A stretch of DNA of 36,601 nucleotides from Chitinophagaceae bacterium (GCA_947447005.1 CANFHO010000019.1:1-36601), one strand, 5' to 3'; shown: positions 26,205 through 35,407, counted from the first letter of the stretch. Translations and numbers: made by a program. The notes: generated by a model from the letters alone, not told the origin.

Positions 26205-27146
26205 CTAGTCTAAAGTAGGTTTATATAGCTTCAAATTACGTTGTATGCCATCCCATTTCGTACGACTGATTGCAGATGTTTTGAAGATTTCCTTGAATGT
26301 CTGCTTGTCAAGTTCGCGCCAGTCCTGCAATGAAAAAGTTAGAATTTCTTTTTGTGGATTCAGCTCTTGGTGGTGATGTGGTTGGCTGAATTTATTCCAT
26401 GGGCATACATCCTGGCAAATATCGCATCCAAAAATCCAGTTGTTGGAATTCTGATCCCAATCAGATGGAAACTCAGTTGATTTAAGTTCAATGGTTAGAT
26501 AAGAGATACACTTGGATGCGTGAAGTACTTTGTTTGGTAGAATAGCTTCTGTTGGACAAGCATCAATACATTTTGTGCAAGTACCACAATGATCTGTTTG
26601 AAAAGGAGCATCGGGCTTCAATTCAAGGTCTGTAATCAACACTGCTAAGAAGTAAAAGGAGCCTTGTTTTTTATTGATTAAATTTCCGTTTTTTCCAATC
26701 CATCCCAATCCACTTTTTGATGCCCATGTTCGTTCAAGTACAGGTGCAGAATCAACAAAACCACGACCTTCAACCTTCCCAATTTTTTGTTGTATTTGAT
26801 CTATGAATGAATGCAGTTTTTCCCTGATAACCAGATGATAATCTTTTCCAAAAGCATATTTGGCAATATAAGGCTGATTCTCTTTTTGTTTCTCTTCCGG
26901 AAAATAATTGAACATGAGAGTGATAACAGATTTCGCTCCCGGAACCAGTTTGCTGGGATCTGTTCTAAGCTCAAAGTGATTTTCAAGATATTTCATTTCC
27001 CCATGATACCCTGCATGTAGCCATCTTTCCAATCTTTTTGCATCTTCATTCAAGGGTTCCGCTTGAGCAATACCACAATTGTCAAATCCAAGATCAAAGG
27101 CGATTTTTTTTACAGTTTGGGTATGTTTATCAACGTTATGATGCAT
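26205..27146 (-). CDS. queG: Epoxyqueuosine reductase
   Basis: 313 residues. It reduces epoxyqueuosine to queuosine in the wobble position of tRNAs using cobalamin and two 4Fe-4S clusters. Cluster cysteines are Cys187, 190, 193 and 197 (CGTCTKCIDACP), and Cys240, 243 and 247 with Cys212 (CDICQDVCPW). The catalytic Asp is about residue 132 in VDSAPVLER. The N-terminal DUF1730 region ends with AKYAFGKDYH. The HEAT-repeat extension of the longer E. coli protein is absent, which is normal for the short form. It lies nine bases downstream of a serine hydrolase gene on the same strand and is probably co-transcribed. No other queuosine gene is adjacent. Confidence 0.95.
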   Translation of the reverse strand: MHHNVDKHTQTVKKIAFDLGFDNCGIAQAEPLNEDAKRLERWLHAGYHGEMKYLENHFELRTDPSKLVPGAKSVITLMFNYFPEEKQKENQPYIAKYAFGKDYHLVIREKLHSFIDQIQQKIGKVEGRGFVDSAPVLERTWASKSGLGWIGKNGNLINKKQGSFYFLAVLITDLELKPDAPFQTDHCGTCTKCIDACPTEAILPNKVLHASKCISYLTIELKSTEFPSDWDQNSNNWIFGCDICQDVCPWNKFSQPHHHQELNPQKEILTFSLQDWRELDKQTFKEIFKTSAISRTKWDGIQRNLKLYKPTLD

Positions 27147-27155
27147 TCAAATAAG

Positions 27156-28196
27156 TTATTGAACTACCTGGTCAATTGACTCTTTTATTTTCATATAAAT
27201 GTCGCGTTTCTGATCGGTAAGAAGACTTTTCACAAATACAATTGCAACATAATTTCTTTTTGTATCAATCCAAGGCCATGTTCCAAAAAGACCTGGTGAA
27301 GAGAAGACAAAGCCTTTCCCATTTTCATCTTTTTCCTGTATCCAATTTCCCATGGCATAGGTAAACCCTTTTGCCACTTCGGGCATTGATCTGATCTGTG
27401 CTTCTGGAAATTGATTGGTACAAAGCATTTCTATCGATTTTTCACTCAAAATTCGTTTGCCGTTCAACTCACCTTTGTTCAAAATCATTTGCATAAAAAT
27501 ACTATAATCAAACGCAGTTGAAATTGCACCCCCCGAAGGATTTATAGCACCATTCTCATTGTAAAAACTAGTATTCTTCATTCCCAATGGTTTGAATAAT
27601 TTTTCTTGAGAAATTTTGTCAAATGTTTTTTTAGTTATTACTTCCAACACCCTAGCAGCGATGTTTAAGCCAATCCCACTGTAAGAAAAATGAGTGCCTG
27701 GGTTATCTATGATTAATCTTTTAGATGCAAAATTGTTGACCTCTTCTTCCAGGCTTGCAAATTTGTTTTTTTGTGCAAATCTCAAAATGCCCAGTGCATC
27801 ACCTTCGATACCCGTGGTATGTGTAAGGCAGTGACGCAATGTTATATATCCTTTCATGTATTTTTCATATATCGGAAGATATTTAGAAACTGGCTCATCG
27901 AGGTCGATTTTACCATCTTCTACAAATTTCATAACAATAGCAGCTGTAAACCATTTGCTACAGCTTGCAACAGGAGCTGGTGTTTTAATCTTTAGGTCTT
28001 CGGTCTCCTTTAGAAAAATATTTTTTCCTGCTTTATTGACCAGAACCACATACTCTTTGCCCAGTGATTTTTCATTCTTGTTTATTATTGTAGTAAGTCC
28101 AGAAAAATCAGTTTGTGCGTGTGTAGTCTGCAAGAATAGCATGAAAATGAGTGCTGGACTGCATTTGCGACAGATTTCCGATGTTAATGCTGACAT
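27156..28196 (-). CDS. Serine hydrolase of the beta-lactamase/PBP class C family
   Basis: 346 residues with a signal peptide (about 1-27, ending THAQ), so periplasmic or secreted. The SxxK nucleophile motif is S78-C-S-K81 (ASCSKWFTAA). The second motif position reads YSG (HFSYSGIGLN) where class C beta-lactamases have YxN, so the usual Asn is missing. Other parts (CLTHTTGIEG, LFKPLGMKNTSFY, GGAISTAFDYSIFMQMIL) are typical of the serine hydrolase family PF00144. Substrate could be a D-amino-acid peptide, ester or peptidoglycan fragment; resistance activity is unlikely and cannot be claimed. It starts divergently from clpB, with 62 bases between, and precedes queG by nine bases. Confidence 0.9.
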   Translation of the reverse strand: MSALTSEICRKCSPALIFMLFLQTTHAQTDFSGLTTIINKNEKSLGKEYVVLVNKAGKNIFLKETEDLKIKTPAPVASCSKWFTAAIVMKFVEDGKIDLDEPVSKYLPIYEKYMKGYITLRHCLTHTTGIEGDALGILRFAQKNKFASLEEEVNNFASKRLIIDNPGTHFSYSGIGLNIAARVLEVITKKTFDKISQEKLFKPLGMKNTSFYNENGAINPSGGAISTAFDYSIFMQMILNKGELNGKRILSEKSIEMLCTNQFPEAQIRSMPEVAKGFTYAMGNWIQEKDENGKGFVFSSPGLFGTWPWIDTKRNYVAIVFVKSLLTDQKRDIYMKIKESIDQVVQ

Positions 28197-28244
28197 AATT
28201 TCCTGTTTTGAGATTGTGGATATTTGTTTGATGAGATATCAGTA

Positions 28245-28252
28245 CAAAAGTA
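28245..28252 (-). promoter_or_regulatory. Candidate -7 element of the serine hydrolase gene
   Basis: TACTTTTG on the minus strand matches TAnnTTTG and would give a leader of about 45 bases. It lies inside the 62-base divergent gap with clpB; a -33 TTG at normal spacing is not seen. Confidence 0.35.
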
Positions 28253-28258
28253 AAACTT

Positions 28259-30877
28259 ATGAATTTAAATAATTTTACAATACAAGCAACAGAAGTTGTT
28301 CAACATGCACAACAATTGGCATTCAATGGGGGAAATCCACAGATTGAAACTGAACATATCCTTCAAGCTTTGTTAGAGCAAAAGAATTCGCCAGTTGATT
28401 ACCTTCTAAAGAAAAACAACGTAACGGTACAAGTACTTGTAACAAAGTTAAGGGAAGCAATCCATAGGTTACCCAAAACTGAAACTGAGCCTGCACAAAC
28501 GATGAGTCGAGATTCCAATGGGGTTTTTTTACGAGCAGGGTCCATGATAGGAAAATTTGGTGATGAGTTTGTTACCCCTGAACATATTTTATTGGCGGTA
28601 CTTTCAGGATCTGATACAACAGCAAAAATGTTAAAAGAGTCAGGACTAACAGAACTGGGACTTGCATCAGCAATTAAGGAATTGAGAAAAGGGGAAGGTA
28701 TTAAAAGTCAGACCCATGAAACCCAATTCAATGCACTAAATAAATATGCAAAAAATTTGATTGAAATGGCCAGGCAGGGTAAGTTGGATCCTGTTATTGG
28801 CAGAGATCAGGAAATAAGAAGAACATTGCATATCCTGACAAGAAGGTCAAAAAACAATCCCATTTTGGTTGGAGAACCTGGTGTTGGTAAAACAGCCATT
28901 GCAGAAGGGTTGGCCATGAGGATTGTAAATGGCGATGTGCCTGAAAACCTGAAGAGTAAATTAATTTATGCTTTGGATATGGGATTGCTGATTGCCGGAG
29001 CGAAATACAAGGGTGAATTTGAAGAAAGATTGAAAAGCGTTGTTAAGGAAGTTGCATCCAGCGATGGTGAGATCATACTTTTTATCGATGAAATACACAC
29101 ACTGGTAGGGGCAGGAGGTGGTGAAGGTGCCATGGATGCTGCTAATATTTTAAAGCCTGCCTTGGCAAGAGGTGAGTTGAGAGCAATTGGAGCAACTACC
29201 CTGAATGAGTATCAAAAGTTTTTTGAGAAGGATAAGGCATTGGAAAGAAGATTCCAAAAGGTAGTCATAGATGAGCCAAGCATAGATGATGCCATATCGA
29301 TTTTAAGAGGATTAAAAGACAGATATGAGTCTCATCATCATGTTCGTATCAAGGATGAAGCCATCATTGCTGCAGTTGAATTATCTCATCGATATATAAC
29401 CGATCGTTTTCTTCCAGACAAAGCAATTGATTTGATTGATGAAAGTGCAGCAAAGCTTCGTTTGGAAATGAATTCTATGCCTGAGGAGTTGGATAAGCTT
29501 GAACGACAAATCAGACAACTTGAAATTGAAAGGGAAGCCATCAAAAGGGAAAATGATGATGTTAAGTTAAAAGATCTCAATACAGCATTAGGTAATCTTT
29601 CCGTAGAAAGAGATACCCTAAAATCCAAATGGAAAGAAGAAAAAGAGCTTGTTGAAAAAGTGCAACAGGCAAAATCGGATATTGAGCAATTAAAGCTTCA
29701 GGCTGAAAAGGCTGAACGCGAAGGTGATTATGGCTTGGTGGCAGAAATCAGATATGGTAAGGTAAAAGAAAAAGAAGCACTTATTGTTGAAGTATCTGAT
29801 GAATTATCTCAATCAAACGAAAAGCGATTGTTGAAAGAAGAAGTGGATGCGGAAGATATTGCTGATAATGTTGCGAAAGCTACAGGTATTCCCGTTTCCA
29901 AAATGTTGCAAAGTGATCGTGAAAAATTACTTAATCTGGAGGATCATTTACACGAGAGGGTAGTAGGTCAAGAGGAAGCCATTACTGCTGTAGCAGATGC
30001 TATCCGAAGAAGCAGAGCAGGTTTACAAGACCCACATAAACCAATTGGTTCATTCATATTTCTGGGAACCACCGGAGTGGGTAAAACGGAACTTGCAAAA
30101 ACATTGGCTGCTTATCTGTTTGATGATGAAAGGATGATGACCCGTATTGACATGAGTGAATATCAGGAAAAGCATACCGTTTCAAGATTGGTTGGGGCCC
30201 CTCCAGGTTATGTTGGATACGATGAAGGTGGTCAGCTTACAGAGTCTGTACGTAGAAAACCATATAGTGTTGTATTATTGGATGAAATTGAAAAGGCGCA
30301 TCCAGATGTGTGGAATATTTTGTTACAGGTATTGGATGATGGCAGACTTACTGATAATAAAGGCAGGGTTGTTAATTTCAAAAATACCATCATCATAATG
30401 ACGAGTAATATAGGCTCTCATCTGATTCAGGATGCATTTGAACAATTGGGAAATGATATAGAAAAGGCAACTGAACGTGCTAAGCTGGATGTAATGAATC
30501 TTTTAAAACAAACAGTAAGACCTGAATTTCTGAATAGGGTTGATGAAATTATCATGTTTCAACCGTTGTTAAGGAAAGAAGTAAGAAAAATCATTGAGAT
30601 CCAACTAAACAGACTTAAGCATTTGGTTGCTGAAACGGGCATTGATCTTAAGTTTTCAGCATATGCCTTGGATTTTCTTTCTGAAAATGGCTTTGATTCT
30701 CAATTTGGTGCAAGACCATTAAAGCGACTTATACAAAGAGAAATCGTAAATCAACTATCAAAAAAGATCCTTGCAGGGGATATTGATAAAAGTCATCCCG
30801 TTGTTGTTGATGTTTTTGATGGAGTTGTAGTATTTCGAAACGAACATCTGGAAAAGACTCAAACAGATATTGTTTAA
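28259..30877 (+). CDS. clpB: ClpB protein disaggregase
   Basis: 872 residues, standard length. An N-terminal Clp_N double repeat (about 5-145) precedes the first AAA+ module with Walker A GEPGVGKT (205-212) and Walker B LFIDEIH. The coiled-coil middle domain (about 405-525), which separates ClpB from ClpA/ClpC, is present. The second AAA+ module has Walker A GTTGVGKT (about 603-610), the pore loop GYVGYDEGG and arginine-finger region. There is no ClpP-binding IGF loop, fitting a disaggregase that works with DnaK. No CIRCE or other heat-shock operator is obvious in the short upstream region. A strong terminator follows. Confidence 0.98.
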   Translation: MNLNNFTIQATEVVQHAQQLAFNGGNPQIETEHILQALLEQKNSPVDYLLKKNNVTVQVLVTKLREAIHRLPKTETEPAQTMSRDSNGVFLRAGSMIGKFGDEFVTPEHILLAVLSGSDTTAKMLKESGLTELGLASAIKELRKGEGIKSQTHETQFNALNKYAKNLIEMARQGKLDPVIGRDQEIRRTLHILTRRSKNNPILVGEPGVGKTAIAEGLAMRIVNGDVPENLKSKLIYALDMGLLIAGAKYKGEFEERLKSVVKEVASSDGEIILFIDEIHTLVGAGGGEGAMDAANILKPALARGELRAIGATTLNEYQKFFEKDKALERRFQKVVIDEPSIDDAISILRGLKDRYESHHHVRIKDEAIIAAVELSHRYITDRFLPDKAIDLIDESAAKLRLEMNSMPEELDKLERQIRQLEIEREAIKRENDDVKLKDLNTALGNLSVERDTLKSKWKEEKELVEKVQQAKSDIEQLKLQAEKAEREGDYGLVAEIRYGKVKEKEALIVEVSDELSQSNEKRLLKEEVDAEDIADNVAKATGIPVSKMLQSDREKLLNLEDHLHERVVGQEEAITAVADAIRRSRAGLQDPHKPIGSFIFLGTTGVGKTELAKTLAAYLFDDERMMTRIDMSEYQEKHTVSRLVGAPPGYVGYDEGGQLTESVRRKPYSVVLLDEIEKAHPDVWNILLQVLDDGRLTDNKGRVVNFKNTIIIMTSNIGSHLIQDAFEQLGNDIEKATERAKLDVMNLLKQTVRPEFLNRVDEIIMFQPLLRKEVRKIIEIQLNRLKHLVAETGIDLKFSAYALDFLSENGFDSQFGARPLKRLIQREIVNQLSKKILAGDIDKSHPVVVDVFDGVVVFRNEHLEKTQTDIV

Positions 30878-30903
30878 TTTTAATTATTCTTATCAGTTGA
30901 ACT

Positions 30904-30929
30904 AAAAAGCCCCATTATTGGGGCTTTTT
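30904..30929. terminator. Bidirectional terminator between clpB and the helicase gene
   Basis: A perfect 10-bp stem AAAAAGCCCC (30904-30913) and GGGGCTTTTT (30920-30929) with a 6-base loop gives U-runs in both directions. The stop codon of the convergent helicase gene lies in the loop. Confidence 0.9.
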
Positions 30930-32198
30930 AGTTATTTGTAATTTTTGTTCCCTTTTTTCTGGAATATGTGGGGGATGCTTTTTTTCTGAACTCTTAAAAC
31001 CTTTTTCTCTTATTGGACCTCTTCGCTCAGTTCTGCCTGTATTATATGCTGGGCCTGCTCCAAGCTCTTCAGGAATGATACCTTTCTCTACTTCCTTCTC
31101 AATAAGTTTTTCAATTCTTTGGAATTTTCGCTGATCATCTGGATTCACAAGTGTAATTGCAGAACCCTTTGTTTGTGCTCTTGCAGTTCTTCCAATTCTA
31201 TGAACATAATCCTCGCCATCAGCAGGAACATCATAATTCAAAACAAGATCAATTTGGTCAATATCTATACCACGACTTAATATATCAGTTGCAACCAAAA
31301 TGGGAAGACGTTTTGATGCAAATGAGAGCAATACTTCTTCACGTTGGTTCTGTTCTAAATCTGAATGAATGTCTTTTGCATTAAATCCCTGTTTCTGCAA
31401 TTGTGCAGTTAGCTGCTTTACAGTTTGTTTTTTTGAACAGAAAATCAATATAGATTGATGGGCAGTATCAGAAAGAATTTTCTTTACCAATGGCATTTTT
31501 TGTGCCTCGTGAACTACATATGCCAATTGTTTAATGGCTTCTGGTGGTTTTGATAAGGCAACATTCACTTCAACTGGATCTATTAAAATAGATTTTGCCA
31601 ACTGGTTTATTTTCGGTGGCATTGTTGCTGAAAATAATAGGGTTTGTCTTTCTTTGGGTAAATGAGATATGATTCGCATGATATCTTCATAAAAGCCCAT
31701 GTCCAACATCCTATCTGCTTCATCCAGGATCAAGAATTTGAGTTCTCTCATTTTTACATATCCCATATTTAGATGAGAAATGAGTTTTCCGGGTGTTGCA
31801 ACCACTATATCAACCCCTTTGGAAAGGGCTTGTTTTTCACGCACAAAACTCTCTCCATCACCACCGCCATAAATGGCAATTGAACTGATGGAACTGAAAT
31901 AAGTGAGACCATCCAAATGTCCGCTGATCTGAACAGCCAATTCTCTGGTAGGTACGATAATCAATGCATGCACTTCAGCATCCTTGAAGTTTCCCGTGAT
32001 GAGTTTATTCAATACAGGTAATAAGAAGGCAGCTGTTTTCCCAGTGCCTGTTTGCGCAGATGCTATAATATCCTTTCCTTGGAGTATGACAGGAATGGCT
32101 TTTTGTTGAATAGGGGTAGGGGTTTTATATCCGCTTATGTCAATGCTCTCCTGTAAGGAAGGATCAAAACCAAATGAAGAAAAGTCCAATAGTAACAA
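30915..32198 (-). CDS. DEAD-box RNA helicase, RhlE-like
   Basis: 427 residues. Helicase motifs in order: Q motif (FSSFGFDPSL...PTPIQQKAIP), I AQTGTGKT (48-55), Ia PTRELA, II DEAD (159-162), III SAT, and VI HRIGRTAR. The C-terminal tail (about 365-427) is basic and low-complexity (TGRTERRGPIREKG), typical of RNA-binding extensions. It unwinds short RNA duplexes in ribosome assembly, decay or cold adaptation. The start is TTG at 32196-32198; no in-frame ATG fits. A TACCTTTG -7 element lies 11 bases upstream of it, supporting this start and a short leader. Confidence 0.93.
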   Translation of the reverse strand: MLLLDFSSFGFDPSLQESIDISGYKTPTPIQQKAIPVILQGKDIIASAQTGTGKTAAFLLPVLNKLITGNFKDAEVHALIIVPTRELAVQISGHLDGLTYFSSISSIAIYGGGDGESFVREKQALSKGVDIVVATPGKLISHLNMGYVKMRELKFLILDEADRMLDMGFYEDIMRIISHLPKERQTLLFSATMPPKINQLAKSILIDPVEVNVALSKPPEAIKQLAYVVHEAQKMPLVKKILSDTAHQSILIFCSKKQTVKQLTAQLQKQGFNAKDIHSDLEQNQREEVLLSFASKRLPILVATDILSRGIDIDQIDLVLNYDVPADGEDYVHRIGRTARAQTKGSAITLVNPDDQRKFQRIEKLIEKEVEKGIIPEELGAGPAYNTGRTERRGPIREKGFKSSEKKHPPHIPEKREQKLQITKKPQ

Positions 32199-32209
32199 TG
32201 TTTATTAGA

Positions 32210-32217
32210 CAAAGGTA
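32210..32217 (-). promoter_or_regulatory. -7 element upstream of the helicase gene
   Basis: TACCTTTG on the minus strand matches TAnnTTTG and predicts a leader of about eight bases before the TTG start. A -33 TTG is not visible at the expected spacing. Confidence 0.45.
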
Positions 32218-32342
32218 AACCATTTAAGCTTGTCTATCGCTTTAATTGTAAAACATCAACATATGGTTAAAATATATGGTAACATAATTAAACATAAAAT
32301 GATCAATTATTTCTACATAACTTGCTAGGTAAAGCCATTAAA

Positions 32343-33368
32343 ATGCTCAAACATTCTTTTCTTTTTAATCTATATGTAGTTGTTGTTTTTATATTTATCA
32401 GTTCCTGCAGCAATGCACAATCTGATCCAGCTGCTGTTTCCAAAAAAGCATCAGTATTGTCTAAAAAAGTAAATCTGAACATTACCCCTATTGATAGTTC
32501 TTCATATAAGTTGAAAATGGTGACCATGTTCAATGGTGATAGTTCAGGGAAGTGGAAATTTACCGGCCATTACCCACTTGCAGGGGCATTGTTGCCATTC
32601 AATAGAATCATTGCTTATTATGGAAATCTTTATTCTACACGTATGGGTATATTGGGAGAACTTCCCAAAAATCAAATGTTTGCTAGGCTTAAAAAAGAAA
32701 TGGAAGTATGGAAACAAGCAGACCCCAATACACCTGTTATACCTGCACTGCATTATATTGTTACAACTGCACAAGGCTCTCCAGGCGTTTCAGGAATGTA
32801 CAGACTCCGAATGCGATCTTCTGAAATCGATAAAGTAATGTCAATGGCAAAAGAGATTGATGCAGTTGTTTTTTTGGATGTTCAGGTTGGGTTAAGCAAT
32901 TTAAGAGAAGAATTACCCATTCTTGAAAAATATTTGAGGGATCCAAAAGTTCACCTTGGAATTGATCCTGAGTTTTCCATGAAAGGGGGACAAAAACCAG
33001 GCACAGTCATTGGCAGTTTTGATGCTGCGGATATCAATTATGCTTCTCAATATTTAGCAGATATTGTTACTCAATATAATTTGCCTCCCAAAGTGATGGT
33101 GGTTCACAGATTTACCCAAGGCATGGTGAAAGAATACAAGTCTATAAAGATTCGACCTGAAGTTCAAATTGTCATGGATATGGATGGGTGGGGGGCTCCT
33201 GCCAGAAAAATAAATTCATATAGGCAATTTGTATATGCTGAGCCTTTAGAGTTTACTGGATTCAAATTGTTCTATAAGAATGATTTGAAAGAAGCGCCAC
33301 ATCGGATGTTACTTCCTTCAGAGTTGCTTGCTTTGAAACCTAAACCCATGTATATACAATATCAATAA
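32343..33368 (+). CDS. Uncharacterised lipoprotein with a predicted alpha/beta barrel
   Basis: 341 residues from the ATG at 32343; an upstream TTG at 32322 is possible but gives a poorer signal sequence. The hydrophobic N-terminus ends in ISSC, predicting a lipoprotein at Cys22. The body alternates strands and helices, with charged or polar residues at strand ends: IPALHYI, AVVFLDVQVG (Asp179, Gln181), HLGIDPEFSM (Asp208, Glu210), VMVVHRFT, and VQIVMDMDGWG. This layout resembles a TIM-barrel enzyme, possibly polysaccharide- or peptidoglycan-related. I recall similar DVQPG / DPEW patterns in uncharacterised actinobacterial proteins, but cannot verify this here. It stands alone between the helicase gene and the sigma-factor cluster. 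Function unknown. Confidence 0.75.
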   Translation: MLKHSFLFNLYVVVVFIFISSCSNAQSDPAAVSKKASVLSKKVNLNITPIDSSSYKLKMVTMFNGDSSGKWKFTGHYPLAGALLPFNRIIAYYGNLYSTRMGILGELPKNQMFARLKKEMEVWKQADPNTPVIPALHYIVTTAQGSPGVSGMYRLRMRSSEIDKVMSMAKEIDAVVFLDVQVGLSNLREELPILEKYLRDPKVHLGIDPEFSMKGGQKPGTVIGSFDAADINYASQYLADIVTQYNLPPKVMVVHRFTQGMVKEYKSIKIRPEVQIVMDMDGWGAPARKINSYRQFVYAEPLEFTGFKLFYKNDLKEAPHRMLLPSELLALKPKPMYIQYQ

Positions 33369-33372
33369 AAGC

Positions 33373-33403
33373 AAAGAGATCCGGATGTTATCCAGACCTC
33401 TTT
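33373..33403 (+). terminator. Terminator-like hairpin after the barrel lipoprotein
   Basis: AAAGAG-A-TCCGGAT pairs with ATCCAGA-C-CTCTTT through a 13-bp stem broken by one A/C mismatch and containing one G-U pair. It starts four bases after the stop and ends in a short T-run. Confidence 0.65.
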
Positions 33404-33510
33404 CAGTTGGTTTTGGTCATAATCAAAACGAGTTCTCTATAAAAAATTGATGGGTAAGAATATATAGCAAGCAATTGGGAGACTAATTTAGGGTAAAATT
33501 TGTCAAACAA

Positions 33511-33535
33511 CAAAAAATACCTAAAATTTTTTAGG
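33511..33535 (-). terminator. Terminator after the putative anti-sigma gene
   Basis: A 7-bp stem CCTAAAA (33520-33526) and TTTTAGG (33529-33535) with a very short loop, followed in the minus direction by a U-run (33512-33517). It starts 13 bases after the stop codon. The stretch 33404-33510 holds nothing else I can support. Confidence 0.55.
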
Positions 33536-33548
33536 CCAAGGGTTTTGG

Positions 33549-33893
33549 TTATTTGTGCAGCCATTTTATCAATATCACTCCTGCAACTGCCATCAGAAAA
33601 ACAGTTGCAATTAATAGAATCAACCAATTTGGAAATTGAATTGGTTTGATTTTTTTTAGTTTTCTTTTATTTGTCTTGACTTTAATGAACTGTAATAATT
33701 GCTCGTGAATTTGATTGGCTTTTTGCGGCTCATTTAAATCCATTAATCCTTCCATGGCATCCAAAAGAAAAGGATCTTCGTTGAATTCCATTTCAAAGTC
33801 ATGTCTTTCTGAATTTGACATTTTATTATGGAGATAGTCAAACAATCGATTTTCATTTGACCTGTTATTGCCATATGGTTGTTTATCTTTCAT
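33549..33893 (-). CDS. Small single-pass membrane protein, putative anti-sigma factor
   Basis: 114 residues. The N-terminal part (about 10-60) has the NRLFDYLHNKMSNSERHDFEMEF pattern of anti-sigma N-domains: a helix pair and a DPFLLDAMEGL segment common in Bacteroidota ECF regulators. One transmembrane helix (about 90-110, WLILLIATVFLMAVAGVILI) ends almost at the C-terminus. There is no zinc-finger HxxxCxxC and no periplasmic sensory domain. Its ATG overlaps the end of the ECF sigma gene by 11 bases, so they are translationally coupled and likely partners. If it is an anti-sigma factor, its signal must come through the membrane or another protein. Confidence 0.7.
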   Translation of the reverse strand: MKDKQPYGNNRSNENRLFDYLHNKMSNSERHDFEMEFNEDPFLLDAMEGLMDLNEPQKANQIHEQLLQFIKVKTNKRKLKKIKPIQFPNWLILLIATVFLMAVAGVILIKWLHK

Positions 33894-34467
33894 GGTTGAA
33901 ATCTTGTATTTTAAGCTGCACTTTCAGGTTGCGTTTTCCATTTTGTACATGACTCTTTACTTGCTGAAAATTCATGCCTGTTTTTTCCTCAATTTCCTTG
34001 TAAGACAATTTTTTCAAATAAAACAAATCAATGCAAGTGGATTGTTCAGGGTTCAAATTGGTAATGGCATTTCTCAGTTTTTGCATATTTCCTTCATGCA
34101 ACAATTCTTTCATATTTAGCTGAGAGTCTGTATCATCTTGTAAGTCAATTCCCTCAAGGGATCGTTCCGACATTTTGAATTTGGTTTGAACACTTCTTAA
34201 ATGCATGAGGCAGTGGTTTTTGGCAACGCTGTATAACCAACTCTTGAAATAAGGAATAGGGTATTTACCAATTTCGAGAATAACTTTTTCAAATATTTGT
34301 TGTGAAGCATCTTTAGAATCTTCCGTGTTTTTTAAATACTTCATACAAACACCAAAGACGAGCATAGTGTAACGATTCAGCAGACACCCTAATAGGCTCT
34401 CATTTGTATCTTTTTGATACATGTTCAGTAATTCTGCATCTGTATATTGATCGAATTTTGTTTGCAC
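33883..34467 (-). CDS. ECF-type RNA polymerase sigma factor
   Basis: 194 residues starting at GTG (34465-34467); a stop in frame just upstream limits the start. Sigma region 2 is LLNRYTMLVFGVCMKYL through FKSWLYSVAKNHCLMHLR (about 26-91), and region 4 is NPEQSTCIDLFYLKKLSYKEIEEKTG with the recognition helix at NFQQVKSHVQNGKRNLK. It directs RNA polymerase to a small regulon, usually envelope or stress functions. It overlaps the putative anti-sigma gene and follows the TauE-like gene by 50 bases. The target promoters cannot be predicted from the window. Confidence 0.94.
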   Translation of the reverse strand: MQTKFDQYTDAELLNMYQKDTNESLLGCLLNRYTMLVFGVCMKYLKNTEDSKDASQQIFEKVILEIGKYPIPYFKSWLYSVAKNHCLMHLRSVQTKFKMSERSLEGIDLQDDTDSQLNMKELLHEGNMQKLRNAITNLNPEQSTCIDLFYLKKLSYKEIEEKTGMNFQQVKSHVQNGKRNLKVQLKIQDFNHER

Positions 34468-34517
34468 ATCAATTCATTTGATCTGTCACTATGATGCATT
34501 GATCATAAAATTCCATA

Positions 34518-34907
34518 TTATCTTTTGCCAGAAAGTAGTATTCGGATGGCTAAAATGATCATCAAAATGGCAAAAATCTTTTTTACTGTTTCTTGAGGTA
34601 AACTCAATGAATATTTGCTCCCAATATAACTTCCTACAAAAAAACCCACTGCAATCAATCCTGCATATTTAAAATCAACATATCCCTTTTTATAATAATT
34701 AATTACACCGAGTATGCCAACAGGGAAAAGTAACATGGTAAGTGATATTCCCTGTGCGTTGTGTTGATTCATTCCTAACATCAAAACCAATGCAGGTACT
34801 ATAATTAAACCTCCTCCAATTCCTACCATGCCACCCAAAAAGCCGGCTATCAATCCTATGAAGATCAGAATAAGGAGCGTTTGCATATTGATTTTATTTT
34901 CCTGCAT
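34518..34907 (-). CDS. Half-length TauE/SafE-family membrane protein
   Basis: 129 residues with about four hydrophobic segments. The N-terminal GLIAGFLGGMVGIGGGLIIVPAL is the signature of the TauE/SafE family, which moves sulfite, sulfoacetate and other organic anions. Full members have about 250 residues and two such repeats; this one has a single repeat. The gene has clean ends, so it is probably a natural half-size form that pairs to make a channel, not a fragment. ATG at 34907 or 34886 are both possible starts. It is between the DUF4878-like lipoprotein and the sigma factor on the same strand. Substrate unknown. Confidence 0.88.
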   Translation of the reverse strand: MQENKINMQTLLILIFIGLIAGFLGGMVGIGGGLIIVPALVLMLGMNQHNAQGISLTMLLFPVGILGVINYYKKGYVDFKYAGLIAVGFFVGSYIGSKYSLSLPQETVKKIFAILMIILAIRILLSGKR

Positions 34908-34978
34908 GTAATTTTTAAATTGTAATTTCTTTTCTGAAATCTGCTACAATTATTTAATTCCCTGTCGTTTGATCTGTA

Positions 34979-35407
34979 TTATTTTTCAATTGGGAGGTTT
35001 CCTGAAAAAGTATAACTCAGGTCAACTCTCCATTTGTTATCATGCTTCAAAATCTTTAAGTCTGTTGGTTTGTTTGAATATGAGTTTGAATAATTCATAA
35101 TCGTAACACTGTCACTTTCATTCTCCACATTATTAATGATGATGGAGGCTGATTTGAATTGAAGTTTGATTTCTCTTGGTTGCCTTTTCATAAATTTTTC
35201 GTAACGAATAAAAAGATCTTTATCTTCTATATCATCATTTACATATAAGGCCGCTCTCTCGAAATTTCCATCCAGTGTAGCTCTAACAAATTCTCTGCCT
35301 GCATCCAATGGATCCTCTGGTTCAATGAAACCTTGTGGTTGATCACATGAGATCATACAAAGCATTACTGTCATGAAAGTAAAAACGATTTTCATCTTCT
35401 TAAACAT
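34979..35407 (-). CDS. DUF4878-like small lipoprotein
   Basis: 142 residues from the ATG at 35407, which overlaps the phoH stop by eight bases; a longer in-frame start at 35434 and a shorter one at 35395 exist. MFKKMKIVFTFMTVMLCMISC gives a lipobox with Cys21. The body (about 35-140) fits an NTF2-like DUF4878 domain: DAGREFVRATLDGNFERAALYV, then a helix and four strands ending in KWRVDLSYTF. These proteins are envelope anchored and of unknown role. Coupling with phoH is positional; nothing shows a shared function. Confidence 0.82.
   Translation of the reverse strand: MFKKMKIVFTFMTVMLCMISCDQPQGFIEPEDPLDAGREFVRATLDGNFERAALYVNDDIEDKDLFIRYEKFMKRQPREIKLQFKSASIIINNVENESDSVTIMNYSNSYSNKPTDLKILKHDNKWRVDLSYTFSGNLPIEK

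Noticed and set aside
32322-32342. Upstream TTG start for the barrel lipoprotein
   Set aside because: The ATG at 32343 gives a more normal lipoprotein signal sequence with a basic residue near the start.
34518-34907. TauE-like gene as a truncated pseudogene
   Set aside because: Start, stop and spacing are clean and no remnant of the second repeat is seen in the flanking sequence, so a natural half-size protein is more likely.
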